Assembly: GCF_000283155.1 (NCBI RefSeq)
Contig: NW_004454159.1
Location: 16,112,188 to 16,176,187 of the forward strand
Source: Ceratotherium simum simum
Taxonomy: Eukaryota > Chordata > Mammalia > Perissodactyla > Rhinocerotidae
Direction: 5' to 3'
Length of the DNA: 64,000 nt
Shown one piece after another: positions 61,290 to 64,000 of the stretch. Below the pieces are notes generated by a model. The model did not search any database and was not told the DNA's origin. It saw only the letters and a program-made list of their open reading frames with translations. Both the position numbers and the translations under genes were made by a program. Position 1 is the stretch's first letter; each line of letters starts with the position of its first letter.

Positions 61290-61455
61290 AAACATTGTTA
61301 TTAGAAATGTGGTCCATTGACCAACAGTAGTGGCACCACCTGGGAGCTGGTTAGAAATGCAGATCTCAGGTTCCTCCCCAGACCAAACAGATCAGAATGT
61401 GCATTTTGACAAGAACCCCAGGTGATTTGCAGGCACATTAAAGTAGGAAGAGCAA
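61290..61455 (+). mobile_element. MER5A-type hAT DNA transposon remnant, plus strand
   Basis: aatgtggtccattgaccaac, accacctgggagctggttag, aaatgcagatctcaggttcc, cagatcagaatgtgcatttt and aagaaccccaggtgatttgc match MER5A closely and in order. Confidence 0.88.
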
Positions 61456-62351
61456 AGGGGCCGATACGTGATTTGAGCCTCTGGCTCCTAGACTAGCAAC
61501 ATAGATGTCTCCAACTGAAGACAAATTCAACTTTAATTGTGTAGAGATATTAAATAACGTGCACACCACACTCCAAATAAACAGTCAGTTGATCACGTTT
61601 CAGAGTTGTTTTTATGTGTGGACTTAAGGAGGTGCTGAAGTGTCTGAATTTTAGACTTTGCTGCTAGGATGGAAAACACACCAGCTGCGCAGTCAGTCCT
61701 CTGGCCCCCGAGCCATTAGCACTGACTGCAATGATCAAGGTCAAAAAGGGCATGTGAACCTGCCACCAGCTTGGGCGTAGAGCCCCATTGTTTTGCTTCT
61801 TCCACTCCAAAGTCTGTCCTGCCTATACCTAGTCTTTTACTACACGGTAAAGAGACTCATCATCCCAAACATTCAGACTTTCATAATTCTTTCTTTCTAG
61901 TAAGCAAACAGAACGGGGTAATTGGAAGCACTGTTAGATATATTTACTAAATCTTTTCCCCGGGGACAATACCATTTTATACAGATTCAGACGCTGCCCA
62001 TTTCATAGATGTAAAAAATGCTATGATTTGCCATATTATAGCACTCTCTTTACAAACATCCACTCTTGTTAGTAAATGTGTGCTTTTAGGAAAAAGAGAT
62101 TCCTTATGGCCTCGTAATTCACTTCTACTTTGACTTTGCGAATTCCCTAAAGCATCTTGTTCCTCTTGTGATAATTTCTGTTTTCAGACATCATGATTTA
62201 AAACACATTAAAAAAAAAAATAAACCCTAAAGCCCACCTCTTAAATGATTTTAAATGTCTACCTGACAATTCAAATTTGGAAAAAAGATTAGAGAAGGCA
62301 TGGTGAGAATGTCCTTTGATTATGCAATGCTATGGATTCGTTCCCTCATAC

Positions 62352-62509
62352 CAGGAGGTGTAAAGGTGATGTAGTGGGACCTTTGGCAGAGATCTTCTCC
62401 CAGAGGCCTCGTCTTACGTAATGGACAGTAGTTCCTGCTAAATTGAATGCTCCAGAGTGTTCAATCTTCCAGTCACTATTAATAGACTGTTTTCCAGTGT
62501 CTCGAAGAG
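62352..62509 (-). CDS. ADAMTS18: ADAMTS18 exon 17: spacer domain
   Basis: 158 bases: two bases of an Ala codon and 52 codons. It encodes [20 protein letters not shown] followed by [20 protein letters not shown] and [13 protein letters not shown]. This is the cysteine-free spacer domain, which in ADAMTS proteases folds as a beta sandwich and carries exosites. Acceptor acctctttatag, donor gtatga. Phase 1 at its start, phase 0 at its end, agreeing with exon 18. The numbering assumes the 23-exon human gene. Residues 1-53 of the joined fragment. Confidence 0.95.
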
Positions 62510-63065
62510 CTATAAAGAGGTTCAAAAATATTATGAGAATTAACAGGTCAGCATCATTAATCAAAATCCACTTCACATGATTTCCTTAAAAGCATTTCAT
62601 TCATTTCTAAACTAATAGGTCAACACTCGCTGATGTAAAACATGAGGCATCTCCTCTTTGGGAAAGTCCACAATCATAGCAAATGCCACAGGCTCTCCTT
62701 CTCTCCTGAAGCCATCCACATCTACACGCCCACATTTATCTTTGCCTCCACGAACCTCTTGGACGCTTGATGTCTGTAACCCTTATTTTCCTCCTTAATC
62801 ATTTATTCTTATGTCCTTAGTCATTTATTCTTTAACCTATTATTGTTTTAAGGCTATATACGTCTGTGTTGTCTATGCAACAATCCTATGAGCAATGTGA
62901 GGGCTGAAACTACATCTTACACATATTCTGTATTTCTTAAAGTGTGTGATTAAAGAAATGCTATTAAATAGCACGTTAACCTACAGAACAAAATGACAGG
63001 GTTCAATTCATTACAAAACCATTCAAATATAATGTGTTGGTTTTAAAACAGAACTCAGGATCCCC

Positions 63066-63262
63066 CATTTTTTTGGTGTGTGTGTGAGGAAGATTGGCCC
63101 TGAGCTAATATCTGTACCAATCTTCCTCTATTTTGTATGTGGGTTGCCGCCACAGCATGGCTGCTGAGTGGCTTAGGTCCACCCCCGGGATCTGAATCTG
63201 GGAACCCAGGTTGCTGAAGTGGAGTGCACTGAACTTAACCACTAGGCCACAGGGTTGGCCCC
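63066..63262 (-). mobile_element. ERE SINE, minus strand, short subfamily with (CA)n tail
   Basis: ctcaggatccc at 63054-63064 and ctcaggaccc at 63263-63272 form a target-site duplication with one change. Like the copy at 19814 it has a gtgtgtgtg stretch next to the single gaggaagat module, with a T run beyond it. Head aggccacagggttggcccc. Same orientation as ADAMTS18. Confidence 0.92.
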
Positions 63263-63479
63263 CTCAGGACCCTTTTAACATATCTCATTTGTGATTTGTG
63301 TGCACAAAAATGAAAGATAAATGCTAATTCTTACCCACAAATAGCCACCATTTGTACGAGATTTTATAGAATAACTTTTTTTACTTGCATTTTTTTCTCT
63401 TTTTTTTTTGACTTGATCTCTATTACTATTTAATTAAGATTCATGACATGAAAGTGAGATGTCATGATTACCATTTAAA

Positions 63480-63930
63480 TTAAGGATTCCTTTTTATTTT
63501 TTCTAAATGATTTTATTTCTTTTAATTTAAACTTTTAGACTCTCCCATATAATTGTATTCTCTTTCGAAAAGACATTTACATGAAGATTCATTGAAGAAT
63601 TTTATGTCATAATTCTGTGAAAATATTTTGATGACTTAAGCTGATAAATCTTCCTAAATATTATTTAAACTAATTTCTATTTATTGAATATTTGAGAGTT
63701 TCCAAGTTTTTTATATTGTAAATAATGCTCAAATAAATATACTGTACCCTAATTACGTGTATATCTAAATATTTCCCTTGGATAGAGTCCCAGATTTGGA
63801 ATTACAGATCCAAAGATAATGAACATTTAAAGATTTTGAAAAACAATTTCAAATCGATTTTCATAAAGGTTACATCAATTTATGCTCCTGTCAGTGACTG
63901 AGGGTACTGATTTCTGAAGACCTCCTTGGA
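63480..63930 (+). mobile_element. L1M 3' UTR-type fragment, plus strand
   Basis: tattgaatatttgagagttt, ttatattgtaaataatgctc, tatttcccttggatagagtc, ggaattacagatccaaagat and aaaggttacatcaatttatg match the order of the old-L1 3' non-coding region. Confidence 0.7.
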
Positions 63931-64000
63931 AGCACCTTTCTCTTGTTATAATATTTAATCATGACTGAATAATTACGTATCAAGTATCAGCTATAAATCA

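Larger units (their letters stand above)
58586..62351 (-). other. ADAMTS18: ADAMTS18 intron between exons 17 and 18 (3.8 kb, phase 0)
   Basis: It contains an L2 3' end (59330), a MIR (60960) and a MER5A (61290). The rest (58586-59330, 59425-60960, 61455-62351) holds nothing that I can name. Confidence 0.85.
62510..64000 (-). other. ADAMTS18: ADAMTS18 intron 16, partial
   Basis: The intron upstream of the first exon in the window; it runs off the right edge. It contains an ERE and an L1M 3' UTR piece. No exon was found in it. Confidence 0.8.

Noticed and set aside
1..64000. CRISPR arrays, operons, phage or plasmid systems
   Set aside because: The window is intron-bearing mammalian DNA; direct repeats seen are SINE target-site duplications, microsatellites and short tandem units.

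Overview
This window looks like mammalian nuclear DNA from a perissodactyl, most likely an equid. It is AT-rich, has no dense coding, and carries L1, L2, MIR, MER5 and ERVL remnants. It also holds ten copies or pieces of a tRNA-headed SINE whose head reads ggccggcccggtgg and whose tail reads gatgttagc...cttcctc(A)n. I recognise that SINE as ERE, the Equine Repetitive Element. The order (Perissodactyla) is well supported; the species is inference.

The only gene I can support is the 3' end of ADAMTS18 on the minus strand. Seven coding exons (62352-62509, 58432-58585, 49220-49355, 43758-43962, 41639-41791, 21694-21871, 19384-19535) all have GT/AG borders. Their intron phases agree at all six junctions, and they join into one open frame of 378 residues ending in TGA. 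The product is the C-terminal third of a secreted metalloprotease: the end of the spacer, four thrombospondin type 1 repeats (TSRs) and the PLAC domain. The protease domain and the upstream exons lie beyond the right edge. The exon numbers 17-23 assume the 23-exon human gene structure. The likely 3' UTR runs down to an AATAAA near 18283.

Layout: 1-2997 is the 5' end of a minus-strand L1 with a GC-rich tandem-repeat promoter; 2998-6050 is an old plus-strand L1 broken by two EREs, then an L2 piece; 6050-13680 is mostly unrecognised DNA with a few small repeats; 13745-17700 is a decayed ERVL provirus with an unusual inverted copy of its integrase region; 18283-64000 is ADAMTS18 exons and introns with scattered repeats.

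I found no RNA gene, CRISPR array or novel multi-gene system. The most interesting signals are the ERVL inverted repeat, a TSR exon that can be removed exactly in frame and whose TSR lacks the O-fucose acceptor, a near-consensus SOX-POU composite site in the last intron, paired TAATTAG sites in the 20 kb intron, and an ERE copy that may carry transduced 3' sequence. Repeat borders are by-eye estimates unless target-site duplications (TSDs) are given.
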